NCBI GenBank assembly: GCA_018969975.1 | Contig: JAGWXI010000004.1 | Span: forward strand, 1-64,000 | Reading direction: 5' to 3' | DNA from: Burkholderiales bacterium | Lineage (GTDB): Bacteria; Pseudomonadota; Gammaproteobacteria; Burkholderiales; Burkholderiaceae_C | DNA length: 64,000 nucleotides | Shown here: piece after piece, positions 24,976 to 34,408 of the stretch | How positions within the stretch are numbered: position 1 is the first letter of the stretch | How the letters are laid out: every line of letters starts with the position of its first letter | Translations under genes and position numbers: made by a program | Notes under the pieces: generated by a model | What the model was told of the DNA's origin: nothing | Database searches by the model: none | What the model saw: the letters and a program-made list of their open reading frames with translations, nothing else

Positions 24976-25887
24976 TCAGTGCAAACGAGGATTTAATGCA
25001 TCGCGTAACCAATCACCCAACAAATTAACCGATAAGGCAATAAGAACCAATGTTATTCCCGGAAAGATTGTGATCCACCACTCGCCAGAAAATAAAAAAT
25101 CATTTCCAATACGAATCAATGTTCCCAGTGAAGGCGAAGTGGGTGGTACTCCTACGCCCAAGAACGACAAAGTAGCTTCAGTAATGATGGCAGTAGCCAC
25201 TTGGATGGTAGCCAAGACCAAGACCGGCCCCATCACATTTGGCAATACATGGCTAACCATAATTCTTAATGGAGAAACACCTGTAACGCGCGCAGCTTGT
25301 ACATATTCTTTATTTCTTTCAATTAGTGTTGTGCCGCGAACTGTTCTTGCATACTGCACCCAGCCAGTCAATGAAATAGAGAAAATCAAAACACCAAAAG
25401 CCAATGATTCGTTGGCTTGAGGTAGCAATGCACGACCTACACCTGCAATAAGAAGTGCCACCAAAATTGCAGGAAATGAAAGCATTACATCGCATATTCG
25501 CATAAGAAGTGTGTCGAGCCAGCCCCCCCTGTAACCTGCAATTAGACCCAGACTAACACCCAAGCACATAGATAGTCCAACAGAGGCCAAACCAACTACT
25601 AACGAAATGCGTGCACCATATATTAAGGCAGACAAAATATCACGACCTTGGTCATCTGTTCCCAATAAATATTGCATTCGCCCCTCATTTATCCAGGCAG
25701 GCGGTAAACGGGCATCCATTAAATCTAAGCTTGCTGGGTCAAAAGGATTGGTAGGAGCTATCGATTGCGCAAATAGTGAACAAAATATAAAAATGATGGC
25801 GAATAAAGCAGCAGCCATCGCGGTTTTAGATGATCTAAAGCTAAAACCGATGTCACTGCGAAGCCATCGATGAATAGTTTGCAACAT
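24976..25887 (-). CDS. Peptide-type ABC transporter permease (DppC/OppC type)
   Basis: A 303-residue inner-membrane permease with about six transmembrane segments. The first (about 24-44) is followed by a periplasmic loop with GTDDQGRDILSALIYGARIS, the usual DppC signature. The ATPase-coupling EAA loop reads EYVQAARVTGVSPLRIMVSH. It would form the translocation channel with the DppB-type subunit encoded 2 bp upstream. The length is normal for the family. Confidence 0.9.
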   Translation of the reverse strand: MLQTIHRWLRSDIGFSFRSSKTAMAAALFAIIFIFCSLFAQSIAPTNPFDPASLDLMDARLPPAWINEGRMQYLLGTDDQGRDILSALIYGARISLVVGLASVGLSMCLGVSLGLIAGYRGGWLDTLLMRICDVMLSFPAILVALLIAGVGRALLPQANESLAFGVLIFSISLTGWVQYARTVRGTTLIERNKEYVQAARVTGVSPLRIMVSHVLPNVMGPVLVLATIQVATAIITEATLSFLGVGVPPTSPSLGTLIRIGNDFLFSGEWWITIFPGITLVLIALSVNLLGDWLRDALNPRLH

Positions 25888-25889
25888 GA

Positions 25890-26870
25890 TTAAAGATTTC
25901 CAATCTTAGTGACACGTAGCCTAGGATCAATTACAAAATACAGTAAATCTACAATCAAATTGATCGCAACAAATATAAAAGCAATGCAGCACAAATAAGC
26001 AGCCATGACTGGCACATCCGCAAATGTAACGGCCTGTATGAATAACAAACCCATACCAGGCCATTGAAACACTGTCTCTGTAATGATTGCAAAGGCAATT
26101 AATCCGCCAAGTTGGAGGCCTGTAATAGTAATTACCGGAATCAGTGTATTTTTGAGTGCATGGCTGAAGTGGATAACATTATTTGATAGCCCCCGCGCAC
26201 GGGCAAATTTAATATAGTCAGTTCGTAAGACTTCCAACATTTCTGCTCTTACTAGCCGCATGATTAAGGTCAATTGAAAAATAGCTAACGTCAACGCTGG
26301 AAGAGCAATGTGGTGCCAACCCTGAGCGCTGAGTAGTCCAGTGCTCCACCACCCTATACGGGTCACTTCGCCACGTCCAAAACTTGGAAACCATCCAAGC
26401 AAAACTGAAAAGAAAAGAATCAGCAATATGCCAATTAAAAAAGTGGGCAAAGATACGCCAAGCAATGAGAGGGTCATGAGTAATTGACTCAGCCATGTAT
26501 TTCGATTGAGTGCTGCATATACGCCCATGGGAATTCCAGCTAAGAGGGCTAAACTTGCGGCAACAAAGGCTAACTCAATGGTTGCAGGTAATCGCTCAGC
26601 AATTAAATGAGAAACCTTAGCCCCTTGCCTCAAGCTAATTCCAAACTCCCCTCGAGTCGCGTTGGTCAGAAAATTCCAAAACTGGATAATAAAAGTTTGG
26701 TCTAGTCCAAGATCCTTTCTTAAAGCAACAATTTGCTCTGCAGTTGCATCTTGTCCCAACATAAACAAGACTGGATCGCCTACATATCGAAAAAGTAAAA
26801 AAGCAACAAAGCCAACACAAACCATTACTAAGATGGCTTGTATGAGTCTTTGCAATATGAAAGCCAGCAT
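25890..26870 (-). CDS. Peptide-type ABC transporter permease (DppB/OppB type)
   Basis: A 326-residue permease and first gene of the leftward operon, preceded by AGGAAC. The N-terminal segment LQRLIQAILVMVCVGFVAFL is the conserved first membrane helix. Domain features include GLDQTFIIQFWNFL, DFGISLRQG-like GEFGISLRQG and the EAA loop YIKFARARGLSNNVIHFSHA. About six membrane helices are visible. The operon promoter must lie in the 173-bp gap shared with the TRAP genes. Confidence 0.9.
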   Translation of the reverse strand: MLAFILQRLIQAILVMVCVGFVAFLLFRYVGDPVLFMLGQDATAEQIVALRKDLGLDQTFIIQFWNFLTNATRGEFGISLRQGAKVSHLIAERLPATIELAFVAASLALLAGIPMGVYAALNRNTWLSQLLMTLSLLGVSLPTFLIGILLILFFSVLLGWFPSFGRGEVTRIGWWSTGLLSAQGWHHIALPALTLAIFQLTLIMRLVRAEMLEVLRTDYIKFARARGLSNNVIHFSHALKNTLIPVITITGLQLGGLIAFAIITETVFQWPGMGLLFIQAVTFADVPVMAAYLCCIAFIFVAINLIVDLLYFVIDPRLRVTKIGNL

Positions 26871-26941
26871 CTGAGTTCCTTTTTAAAACTAGACGTAGTC
26901 GTAGTGGTTTAAATGTAAACGATGCGAAATCCGTGTTTTCG

Positions 26942-26966
26942 GGTGGTAAATAAGTGATTTATCACC
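26942..26966. promoter_or_regulatory. 25-bp dyad upstream of the TRAP operon
   Basis: GGTGGTAAAT (26942-26951) pairs with ATTTATCACC (26957-26966) across the loop AAGTG, ten base pairs with one G-T. It lies in the gap between the divergent Dpp-type permease gene and dctP, 77 bp before the dctP start. No T-run follows on either strand, so an operator for a dimeric repressor is more likely than a terminator. The cognate regulator is not in the window. Confidence 0.4.
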
Positions 26967-27043
26967 ATAAAAACCCTAGTGCGAGAAGAGACGCCTTGCG
27001 CTTATGCTTGTCATTGGTAACAAATCTTTACAAGGGGAAGACG

Positions 27044-28030
27044 ATGAAATTATTGAAATCGCTATGCAAGGTTCTGGTTGTTTTGAGTATCTCTGGAGCA
27101 GCCTTTGCACAACAAGTTGTCACTCTGCATGGCGCCTCGCAGTTTGGCGATGACCATGCATTTACAAAGGCTATGGTCCGCTTTGAAGAATTAGTCAAAA
27201 AGTACTATGGCAAGCCAGTTAATTTTGTCATTCATAAAAACAGCGAACTAGGCTTAGAGAAAGATTACTTTGCTTACATGAACCAAGGCAAGGCAGTCGA
27301 TTTTGCAATTGTTTCGCCAGCCCATATGTCGACTTTTTCGAAGGCCGCACCTTTTATTGATGCCCCGTTTTTATTCTCTGATCTTGCACACTGGAACAAA
27401 GTGTTAGACCAAGATTTGCTCAAACCTATTGCAGACGAAGTTGCTCAAAAAGCGGAGGTGATGTTGATAGGTTACGCAGGTGGTGGAGTACGTAATATCT
27501 TTTCAAATAAGTCAGCTACCAATTTAGCGGAACTCAAGAACCTCAAAGTACGTGTTCAAGGCGCACCGATCTGGAGCAGAACTTTCAATGCGATTGGCAT
27601 GGCCCCTACTGTGATTGCCTACAACGAGGTGTACAACGCAATCCAAAACAACGTGATCAATGCTGGTGAAAACGAAGCTGCTGGCGTAGAGGCGATGAAA
27701 TTTTACGAAGTAGGCCCCAATATTTTGATGACGCGTCATGCCATCACGATTCGCCCCTTGTGCTTTTCTGTAAAGACATTGAACAAATTACCCAAAGACT
27801 TGCAAGACGCCATTGTCAAAGCTGGCAAGGAAGCGGGTGCTTATGGTCGTCAAATCGAATCTTCAGAAGACCAAGCCAAATTGGATAAATATGCCAAAGA
27901 GGGTAAATTGAAAATGGTTACGTTTACAGAGCGTGCACAAATGCAAAAGCTGGTTGAACCTGTGATGGCAGCTTATGCGAAGGAAGTGGGTGCTGAGGCT
28001 ATCTTCAACAAGATCAACGCACTCAAGTAA
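27044..28030 (+). CDS. dctP: TRAP transporter solute-binding protein (DctP family)
   Basis: A 328-residue receptor. The ATG at 27044 follows AAGGGGAAG and gives a clean signal peptide (cut near GAAFA-QQ); an in-frame ATG 90 bp upstream lacks both. The mature protein has the DctP fold, with the conserved arginine in LKNLKVRVQGAPIW expected to bind the ligand carboxylate, and GYAGGGVRNIFSNK. TRAP receptors deliver organic acids to a Na+-driven permease. It is followed after 3 bp by dctQ and then dctM, completing the transporter. Confidence 0.9.
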   Translation: MKLLKSLCKVLVVLSISGAAFAQQVVTLHGASQFGDDHAFTKAMVRFEELVKKYYGKPVNFVIHKNSELGLEKDYFAYMNQGKAVDFAIVSPAHMSTFSKAAPFIDAPFLFSDLAHWNKVLDQDLLKPIADEVAQKAEVMLIGYAGGGVRNIFSNKSATNLAELKNLKVRVQGAPIWSRTFNAIGMAPTVIAYNEVYNAIQNNVINAGENEAAGVEAMKFYEVGPNILMTRHAITIRPLCFSVKTLNKLPKDLQDAIVKAGKEAGAYGRQIESSEDQAKLDKYAKEGKLKMVTFTERAQMQKLVEPVMAAYAKEVGAEAIFNKINALK

Positions 28031-28033
28031 CCT

Positions 28034-28510
28034 ATGCAAAAAATACTAGATAACGTAAGCCGGTTCTTGATCTGGATACTGGCGTGCACAGTGATATTGC
28101 TTTTAGTGCCCGTCAGTATGCAAATTTTTTCACGTTTTACCGAGTTGATTCCTCGCTATATGTGGACAGAGGAGATGAGCAGGTTTATGTTTATCTGGAT
28201 GGTCATGATAGGTGCGACTGTAGGTGTACGAGAGGGTTTGCATTTCGACCTTGACGTTTGGCCTAATTTGTCTCCCCAAGCATCTATCAAGCTCAAAATG
28301 GTGAGTAACTTTCTCATTGTTATGTTTGCAGGTGTGGTTTTGTATTGGGGTATTGAATTCACCCAATTTGGTTGGAATCAAACCTCTGAATTAGCCGATA
28401 TGCCAATGTGGTGGATATTTATTGCGTGGCCACTGGCTGGTTTCTTTTGGATTGCTTTTTTGGTAGAGAGCACCCTGCGTGATCTCAAGCACCTATCCGA
28501 AATTTCTTAA
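28034..28510 (+). CDS. dctQ: TRAP transporter small permease (DctQ family)
   Basis: A 158-residue membrane protein with four predicted helices (about 10-30, 50-68, 88-108, 128-148), as usual for DctQ. MWTEEMSRFMFIWMVMIGA at about 43-61 matches the conserved second-helix region with the glutamates and arginine. It supports the large permease DctM in binding the receptor. It is encoded between dctP (3 bp) and dctM (17 bp). Confidence 0.88.
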   Translation: MQKILDNVSRFLIWILACTVILLLVPVSMQIFSRFTELIPRYMWTEEMSRFMFIWMVMIGATVGVREGLHFDLDVWPNLSPQASIKLKMVSNFLIVMFAGVVLYWGIEFTQFGWNQTSELADMPMWWIFIAWPLAGFFWIAFLVESTLRDLKHLSEIS

Positions 28511-28527
28511 AAAATTAGAAAGTATTT

Positions 28528-29847
28528 ATGAGTTCTGCAGTTTTGTCGCCGGGCATGGCCGCGTGGGTGTTATTTGGTAGTTTCTTTGTCTTATTGATTT
28601 TGCGCGTTCCAGTTGCGTTTGCTCTAGGCTTATCTGCATTGCCAGTGCTAATCATTGAACCCCGTTTGTCTCCGATGGTGTTATTCAATGAGATGTTCAA
28701 GTCTTACAACTCTTTCATTTTGTTAGCGGTGCCCTTCTTTTTATTGACTGCAAACTTGATGAACGTCGGAGGAATTACCGACCGTTTGATGCGGCTCTCG
28801 CGTGCTTTGGTAGGACACTTTCCTGGGGGGCTCGCACAAATAAACGTTTTACTCTCCGTTTTCTTTGCGGGAATCTCGGGTTCATCCACTGCTGACGCTG
28901 CAAGCCAAAGTAAATTGTTTATTGAAGCGCAAGTGAAAGAGGGCTATGGCCTGTCTTTTTCCATAGCTATAACTGCTGTTTCTGCAGTTTTGGCGGTCAT
29001 TATTCCGCCCTCTATTTTGATGGTGGTGTGGGGCGGTGTGATATCAACATCCATAGGTGCCATGTATTTGGCAGGAATTGTTCCTGGCTTGTTAATTGGT
29101 GGCGCGCAAATGCTGACCGTTCATGCTTATTCAAAGAAATTTAATTACCCTGTTTATCCCAAAGCCAAGTTCTCGGAAGTCGTTGATTCAGCCGCTATTT
29201 CCATACCTGCGCTTATGACGCCAGTAATTATTGTGGGTGGTATTTTGTTGGGTTGGTTTACCGCTACAGAATCAGCAGCTGTTGCTGTGATTTATGCAGC
29301 TGTGCTCTCGCTGTTTTTCTATCGCGAATTAACGCCTTCTCAGCTATGGGGAGCAATTGTAGATACAGGCAGACTCTCGGCTGTAGCCTTGTTTTGTGTG
29401 GGCACCGCCTCTGTTTTTGGCTGGTTATTGGCCTACTACCAAATTCCGAAAGCTTTGTTGTCGAACGTGCAAGCGTGGGGCTTAGGCGTCATTGGTGTGG
29501 GTATGCTGATTGCTGGTGCTTTTTTGGTCGTAGGGTGTTTTTTGGATGCAATTCCGGCCATCATTATTGTTGGCACCACCCTGCAACCTCTGGCTGAATC
29601 CGTAGGTATGCATCCTGTGCATTTTGCAATCGTGGGCATTGTCTCCTTGGCATTTGGACTGATCACGCCACCCTACGGAATGTGCTTGATGATTTCATGC
29701 GCAGTAGCAAAAGTGCCGCTCAGATTTGCACTAAAAGATACGATGATCATGCTCATACCCATGTTGGTGGTGCTGTGCGGTGTGATTGTGTTTCCTGAGC
29801 TTGCGCTTTTCATGCCCCGCACGTTTGCGCCTGACATGTTGAAATAA
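28528..29847 (+). CDS. dctM: TRAP transporter large permease (DctM family)
   Basis: A 439-residue permease with about 12 membrane segments. FFAGISGSSTADAASQ (about 111-126) is the signature elevator-domain sequence of DctM, and the second symmetry-related region reads TPPYGMCLMISC near the end. It catalyses Na+-coupled uptake of the ligand delivered by DctP. The stop is 31 bp before the next receptor gene. Transcription may continue into the Liv-type cluster, since no terminator is visible between them. Confidence 0.9.
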   Translation: MSSAVLSPGMAAWVLFGSFFVLLILRVPVAFALGLSALPVLIIEPRLSPMVLFNEMFKSYNSFILLAVPFFLLTANLMNVGGITDRLMRLSRALVGHFPGGLAQINVLLSVFFAGISGSSTADAASQSKLFIEAQVKEGYGLSFSIAITAVSAVLAVIIPPSILMVVWGGVISTSIGAMYLAGIVPGLLIGGAQMLTVHAYSKKFNYPVYPKAKFSEVVDSAAISIPALMTPVIIVGGILLGWFTATESAAVAVIYAAVLSLFFYRELTPSQLWGAIVDTGRLSAVALFCVGTASVFGWLLAYYQIPKALLSNVQAWGLGVIGVGMLIAGAFLVVGCFLDAIPAIIIVGTTLQPLAESVGMHPVHFAIVGIVSLAFGLITPPYGMCLMISCAVAKVPLRFALKDTMIMLIPMLVVLCGVIVFPELALFMPRTFAPDMLK

Positions 29848-29878
29848 TTCTGATAGTCATTTTTTAAAGGAGACAATC

Positions 29879-31081
29879 ATGAAATCACGTCGTCAATTTA
29901 TTGGCCATTCGGCAGCTGCTGCATCTGCCTTAGCATTTCCTTTGGTTGGAGGTGCGCAACCCAAGACAGTAAAAATTGGTGTTCTACATCCTGTAACCGG
30001 TGCCCTTGCATATTCAGGTCAGCAGTGCCGTGAAGGCGTCATGATGGCTATTGAGGATATCAACAAGTCAGGTGGATTAAAGTCGCTAGGCGGTGCAAAA
30101 ATAGAAGCACTATTGGGTGATGCGCAATCCACACCCCAAGCAGGTGCTGCAGAAGTTGAAAAGATGAATGAAGCCGGAGTCCATGCCATAGTTGGCGCTT
30201 TTGCTTCGGCTATTTGTTTGGCTACTACACAAGCTGCCGCGAAATATAACTTGCCGCATATCGTTGATGTGGGTGTTGCGGATCAAATTGTTGAACGGGG
30301 TTTGAAAAATACTTTTCGATTTGGTCCCGGTTATAAAAAATGTGCAGAAGTTGCAGTTTCAAATTTACATGTGCTCAATACGGCCGCTGGTAAACCTGCG
30401 CGTTCAGTCATGATCATTCATGAGGAGTCTCTCTTTGGTACAGGCACTGCTAATTTATTGTCTCGCGAACTTCCTGGCTATGGATATGACGTAAAAGAAG
30501 TTATCAAACATGCAAATCCCACGCGCGACTTCAATAATATTGTGCTGCGAATGAAGCAGATAAATCCTGATATTGTTATTCCGGCTAATTATTACAACGA
30601 GTACGCTTTGTTGGTACGTACTATGCAACAACAAAAAGTAACTCCGAAAGCAATCTACTCGGTTCTTGGCGGTGCTGCGTCAAGTTATAAATTCGTTAAA
30701 GAATTTCCTGATGCAGCTAATGGAATTATTGACTGCAACCACTGGTTCAATCCACGTGATAAGCGTTCGCAAGAACTAAAGAAGCGAGTGGAAGCTAAAA
30801 ACTTGTATTTCAGCTATGAGGTATTCATGGCTTATACAGCTATGCGTTTATTGGCAGATGCAATTGATCGCGCTAAATCAACAGAGCGCGCAGCGATCAT
30901 CGATGCCTTGAATAAGAGCACATTTTCAGACCACATCATGCCCTATGGCACTACGCAATTTGTGAACGGCCAAAACATCGGAGCCCAGCCGTTGATGACC
31001 CAAGTAGTAAAGGGTGACATCAAAGTTATTATTCCGCGCGACTACCGAGAAGCAGAGCCCATATTCCCACTGAATGCATAA
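29879..31081 (+). CDS. Branched-chain-amino-acid-type ABC receptor (LivK family), probable Tat substrate
   Basis: A 400-residue periplasmic binding protein of the Liv/Urt receptor family (Peripla_BP_6). The N-terminus KSRRQFIGHSAAAASALAFP has a twin-arginine motif, so export by Tat is likely. KIGVLHPVTGALAYSGQQ opens the mature domain. The Liv receptor family in proteobacteria binds amino acids, amides, aromatic acids and many other organic acids. An AAGGAGA site precedes the ATG. This is the first gene of a tightly packed 12-gene unit that also encodes seven enzymes, so its ligand is probably the substrate of those enzymes. Confidence 0.88.
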   Translation: MKSRRQFIGHSAAAASALAFPLVGGAQPKTVKIGVLHPVTGALAYSGQQCREGVMMAIEDINKSGGLKSLGGAKIEALLGDAQSTPQAGAAEVEKMNEAGVHAIVGAFASAICLATTQAAAKYNLPHIVDVGVADQIVERGLKNTFRFGPGYKKCAEVAVSNLHVLNTAAGKPARSVMIIHEESLFGTGTANLLSRELPGYGYDVKEVIKHANPTRDFNNIVLRMKQINPDIVIPANYYNEYALLVRTMQQQKVTPKAIYSVLGGAASSYKFVKEFPDAANGIIDCNHWFNPRDKRSQELKKRVEAKNLYFSYEVFMAYTAMRLLADAIDRAKSTERAAIIDALNKSTFSDHIMPYGTTQFVNGQNIGAQPLMTQVVKGDIKVIIPRDYREAEPIFPLNA

Positions 31082-31099
31082 GCCCATAAGGGTTTAGAA

Positions 31100-31972
31100 G
31101 TGTTTGATCTATCGATCCTTTTTGCCTCACTACTGAATGGCATTACGACAGGATCGATATATGCATTGATCGCTTTGGGTTTGACATTGATTTATGGTGT
31201 CTTGCACATCATTAACTTTGCTCATGGCGCATTACTGATGGCGTCTTTGTATGGGGTTTATTACTTAAAAGATAGTTTGGGTATAGACCCATATTGGGCC
31301 TTACCCATTGTTGTACCTGTAATGTTTATGTTTGGGTACCTATTGCAACGCGGCATCATCAATCGGGCCAGCCATGGCAAAGATGAAAATATTTTATTGG
31401 TGACATTAGGCCTCTCGATCATTCTTGAAAACTTGGCTTTGTTATTCTTCAAGTCAGATACGCGAAACATTGAAACTCCATACACATTAGCTACAGTAAG
31501 TATTGGTCCGGCCATGATTGCGTTTCCAAAAGTCGTTGCTTTTTTGGGGGCACTTGTAGTTTCTGTCGCTTTGTTGTTAGTTATACATTTCACTTTTCTT
31601 GGTCGCGCCATTCGCGCAGTAGCCAAAGAAAAGCATGGTGCACGCTTAATGGGTATCGACGTGGAACACGTCTATGCAATGTGTTTCGGTATTGGATCTG
31701 CTTGCTTAGGGGCTGCCGCATGTTTTTTGTTGCCAGCCTATTATGTAAATCCAATGGTGGGTAGTGGTTTTGTATTGGTCGCCTTCACCGTTGTTGTTTT
31801 AGGTGGAATGGGAAGTTTTTTGGGGGCACTGCTTGGAGGACTGCTAATTGGTGTTGTCGAATCAATTGGCGGCCTGTATTTAGGGGAGTCACTGGGGCAG
31901 GTTGGAATTTTCATTATTTTCATTGGAGTGCTTCTTTTTCGTCCGCAAGGATTTTTTGGTGCGCGCTCATGA
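31100..31972 (+). CDS. livH: Liv-type ABC permease (LivH family)
   Basis: A 290-residue inner-membrane permease starting with GTG at 31100. The N-terminal GITTGSIYALIALGLTLIYG and NFAHGALLM are the LivH signature, and VVLGGMGSFLGALLGGLLIG near 228-247 is the conserved late region. About eight membrane helices are visible. It overlaps livM by 4 bp (ATGA). It forms the channel with LivM for the ligand held by the upstream receptor. Confidence 0.9.
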   Translation: MFDLSILFASLLNGITTGSIYALIALGLTLIYGVLHIINFAHGALLMASLYGVYYLKDSLGIDPYWALPIVVPVMFMFGYLLQRGIINRASHGKDENILLVTLGLSIILENLALLFFKSDTRNIETPYTLATVSIGPAMIAFPKVVAFLGALVVSVALLLVIHFTFLGRAIRAVAKEKHGARLMGIDVEHVYAMCFGIGSACLGAAACFLLPAYYVNPMVGSGFVLVAFTVVVLGGMGSFLGALLGGLLIGVVESIGGLYLGESLGQVGIFIIFIGVLLFRPQGFFGARS

Positions 31973-32946
31973 AGGATATTTTGACCATTATTGTTTTTGT
32001 CTTTTCGGTTGGATGTATTCCTTTCATGACCGATTCAGGGGTCTTACTTAATTTTGTGATGATGGCTTTGTATGCCTGTTTATTAGCGCAGGCATGGAAC
32101 ATTCTTGGCGGTTTCGGTGGTCAATTTTCATTTGGACATGCAGTTTTTTTTGGTACAGGTGCTTATCTACAAGTGATGGTGCAAACTTATTTTGAATGGA
32201 ATCCCTGGCTTGCCTTGATATCTTCTATGGGTATAAGTGCTTGTGTCGGATTGATTGTGGGCATTTTGTCTTTCCGCTATGGTTTAAAGGGCTCATACTT
32301 TGCTCTTGTCACTTTGGCTTTTGCTGAAGTGTTTCGAATCATTGCCTTGTCTGTCCCATTTACAGGTGCTGGCGTGGGACTGATGCTGCCTTTAAGTGAG
32401 TCTGTTGCCAACATGCAGTTCACAACAAAGGCGGGCTACATTTGGCTTGTCTTAGCATTGGTTTTTATTTCTTTGTGCATCACTGCATGGTTGCGGCATT
32501 CTCGATTCGGTTCTTACCTTCAAGCAATAAGAGATAACGAAGACGCTGCAAGAGCGATTGGTGTAAATCCTTTTACAGTCAAACTTTGGGCAACCGTTAT
32601 ATCTGCTGCTTTAATGGGTTCGGCTGGAGCGTTTTATGTTCAGGTATTTCAATACATTGATCCAACCCTTGCCTTTGGACCGCATACTTCAGTGGAGGCT
32701 TTAGTTGGAGCTATTGTTGGCGGAATGGGGAGTTTATGGGGGCCCGTGGTTGGAGCTTTGACTCTGCACGCTCTTGCAGACCTCACACGTAATATGTTTG
32801 GTCAATTGCCAGGTATCAATATGGTGGTTTATGGTTTTGTTTTAGTTTTAATTGTTATGTTCATGCCTAGAGGGATTGTTGGATTCGCATCGAATTTTTT
32901 AAAAATCCTGTTCAAGAGTGCCAATTCAGGCAAGGAGAGTGCATGA
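31969..32946 (+). CDS. livM: Liv-type ABC permease (LivM family)
   Basis: A 325-residue permease with about ten membrane segments. AWNILGGFGGQFSFGHAVFF (about 43-62) and LQAIRDNEDAARAIGVNPF are family signatures, the latter being the cytoplasmic coupling loop. VGAIVGGMGSLWGPVVGA follows near 255. It starts inside the livH stop and ends inside the livG start (both ATGA overlaps), so translation is coupled. Confidence 0.9.
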   Translation: MKDILTIIVFVFSVGCIPFMTDSGVLLNFVMMALYACLLAQAWNILGGFGGQFSFGHAVFFGTGAYLQVMVQTYFEWNPWLALISSMGISACVGLIVGILSFRYGLKGSYFALVTLAFAEVFRIIALSVPFTGAGVGLMLPLSESVANMQFTTKAGYIWLVLALVFISLCITAWLRHSRFGSYLQAIRDNEDAARAIGVNPFTVKLWATVISAALMGSAGAFYVQVFQYIDPTLAFGPHTSVEALVGAIVGGMGSLWGPVVGALTLHALADLTRNMFGQLPGINMVVYGFVLVLIVMFMPRGIVGFASNFLKILFKSANSGKESA

Positions 32947-33698
32947 ATTTATTGCAAGTCGTTGGTGTATCGCGTGCATTTGGAGGATTACGCGCTGTTG
33001 AGAATGTGAGTTTGGATGTGCCCGCTGGAAGCTTGACTGCTTTGATAGGTCCGAATGGGGCTGGAAAGACCACGTTATTTGCATTGATGTCCGGTTTCTT
33101 GACGCCTGACTCTGGGCAAATTTTTTTTAATGGAACTGATATCACAGGCTCTGCGCCGCACCTCAATACCAAACTTGGGCTAACCCGAACTTTTCAAATT
33201 GTGCAGCCCTTTGCCTCTCAAACGGTTCGTGAAAATATCGCCGTTGGTGCCCACCTTAAGTGCGTACGCCGTGAAGATGCGCTAGACCTCGCAGAAGTTG
33301 TTGCTAATCGTGTGGGCTTGTTTATACAACTGGATAAGCCAGCGTCCGAATTAACTGTAGCGGGTCGCAAACGTTTAGAGTTAGCGCGAGCCTTAGCTAC
33401 TCAACCTAGGATGTTGCTATTGGATGAAGTCCTAGCAGGATTAAATCCACATGAAATTCAAGATATGTTGCCAGTGGTGAGAGGATTAGTTGACAGTGGC
33501 ATTACTATTTTGATGATTGAGCATGTAATGCAAGCGGTCATGAATTTAGCCCAACATGTATGGGTACTGGCACAGGGTCAATTGATCGCGCAAGGTACAC
33601 CCATGCAAGTTACACAAAACTCCCAAGTGGTAGAGGCCTATTTAGGGCATGGTACTTCTGCACGATTGTTGAAATCACAGCAGGTAATGCATGGCTGA
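32943..33698 (+). CDS. livG: Liv-type ABC ATPase (LivG family)
   Basis: A 251-residue ATPase with Walker A GPNGAGKTT (about 37-45) and Walker B MLLLDEVLAGLNPHE. The signature region reads ELTVAGRKRLELARAL in place of the usual LSxG(Q/K)xR, so the LSGG serine-glycine pair is modified. The H-loop is in MIEHVM. It overlaps livM and livF. The altered signature motif may still be functional, since LivG proteins vary here, but it is a divergent copy. Confidence 0.88.
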   Translation: MNLLQVVGVSRAFGGLRAVENVSLDVPAGSLTALIGPNGAGKTTLFALMSGFLTPDSGQIFFNGTDITGSAPHLNTKLGLTRTFQIVQPFASQTVRENIAVGAHLKCVRREDALDLAEVVANRVGLFIQLDKPASELTVAGRKRLELARALATQPRMLLLDEVLAGLNPHEIQDMLPVVRGLVDSGITILMIEHVMQAVMNLAQHVWVLAQGQLIAQGTPMQVTQNSQVVEAYLGHGTSARLLKSQQVMHG

Positions 33699-34401
33699 CC
33701 TACTTTCAATTGAAAAATTGAGAACTGGATACGGCGCGGTTGAAGTCTTGCGTGGTGTTGATATTCGCATAGAACACGGTGAGTTGGTTGCTTTACTAGG
33801 CAGTAATGGTGCTGGTAAATCAACGCTGAATGCTGCCTTGTCTGGTTTGATACCTTTTTGGGATGGGAAACTACTTTTTGATAGCAAAGATCTCACTGGT
33901 ATTCACTATCAACAAATAGTACAGGCAGGTTTGATACAAGTACCTGAAGGACGGAAAGTTTTTCCAAATCTCACTGTTTTGGAAAATTTAGAATTAGGGG
34001 CTTATACCCGTGCGCGGGGGAGAATATCTGAAAATCTGACCCGCGTATTTGACACTTTTCCTCGACTGCGCGAGAGAATAACGCAGCTTGCTGGAACCAT
34101 GAGCGGAGGCGAGCAACAAATGCTGGCTATTGGTCGCGGTCTGATGGCTGAACCTAGGTTGCTCATTTTGGATGAGCCCTCCCTTGGTTTATCACCCTTA
34201 TTGGTAGAGGAAATGTTCACACTCATTGCCAAACTATGTACTGATGGACTATCCATATTATTAGTCGAGCAAAATGTCGGACAGTCACTGGAAATTGCCA
34301 ATCGTGCTTATGTTCTTGAAAATGGAACGATTCGATTTACTGGAACTTGCGCTGAATTGTTATCCAGTGATACTTTGCGAAAATCTTATTTAGGGGTTTA
34401 A
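33691..34401 (+). CDS. livF: Liv-type ABC ATPase (LivF family)
   Basis: A 236-residue ATPase with Walker A GSNGAGKST, signature MSGGEQQMLAIGRGLM, Walker B LLILDEPSLGLSPLL and H-loop LVEQNVGQ. The VPEGRKVFPNLTVLENLELG segment is diagnostic for LivF. It overlaps livG by 8 bp and is followed after 7 bp by the aconitase-family gene. This tight spacing supports one transcript for transport and catabolism. Confidence 0.9.
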   Translation: MADLLSIEKLRTGYGAVEVLRGVDIRIEHGELVALLGSNGAGKSTLNAALSGLIPFWDGKLLFDSKDLTGIHYQQIVQAGLIQVPEGRKVFPNLTVLENLELGAYTRARGRISENLTRVFDTFPRLRERITQLAGTMSGGEQQMLAIGRGLMAEPRLLILDEPSLGLSPLLVEEMFTLIAKLCTDGLSILLVEQNVGQSLEIANRAYVLENGTIRFTGTCAELLSSDTLRKSYLGV

Positions 34402-34408
34402 ATAAAGT

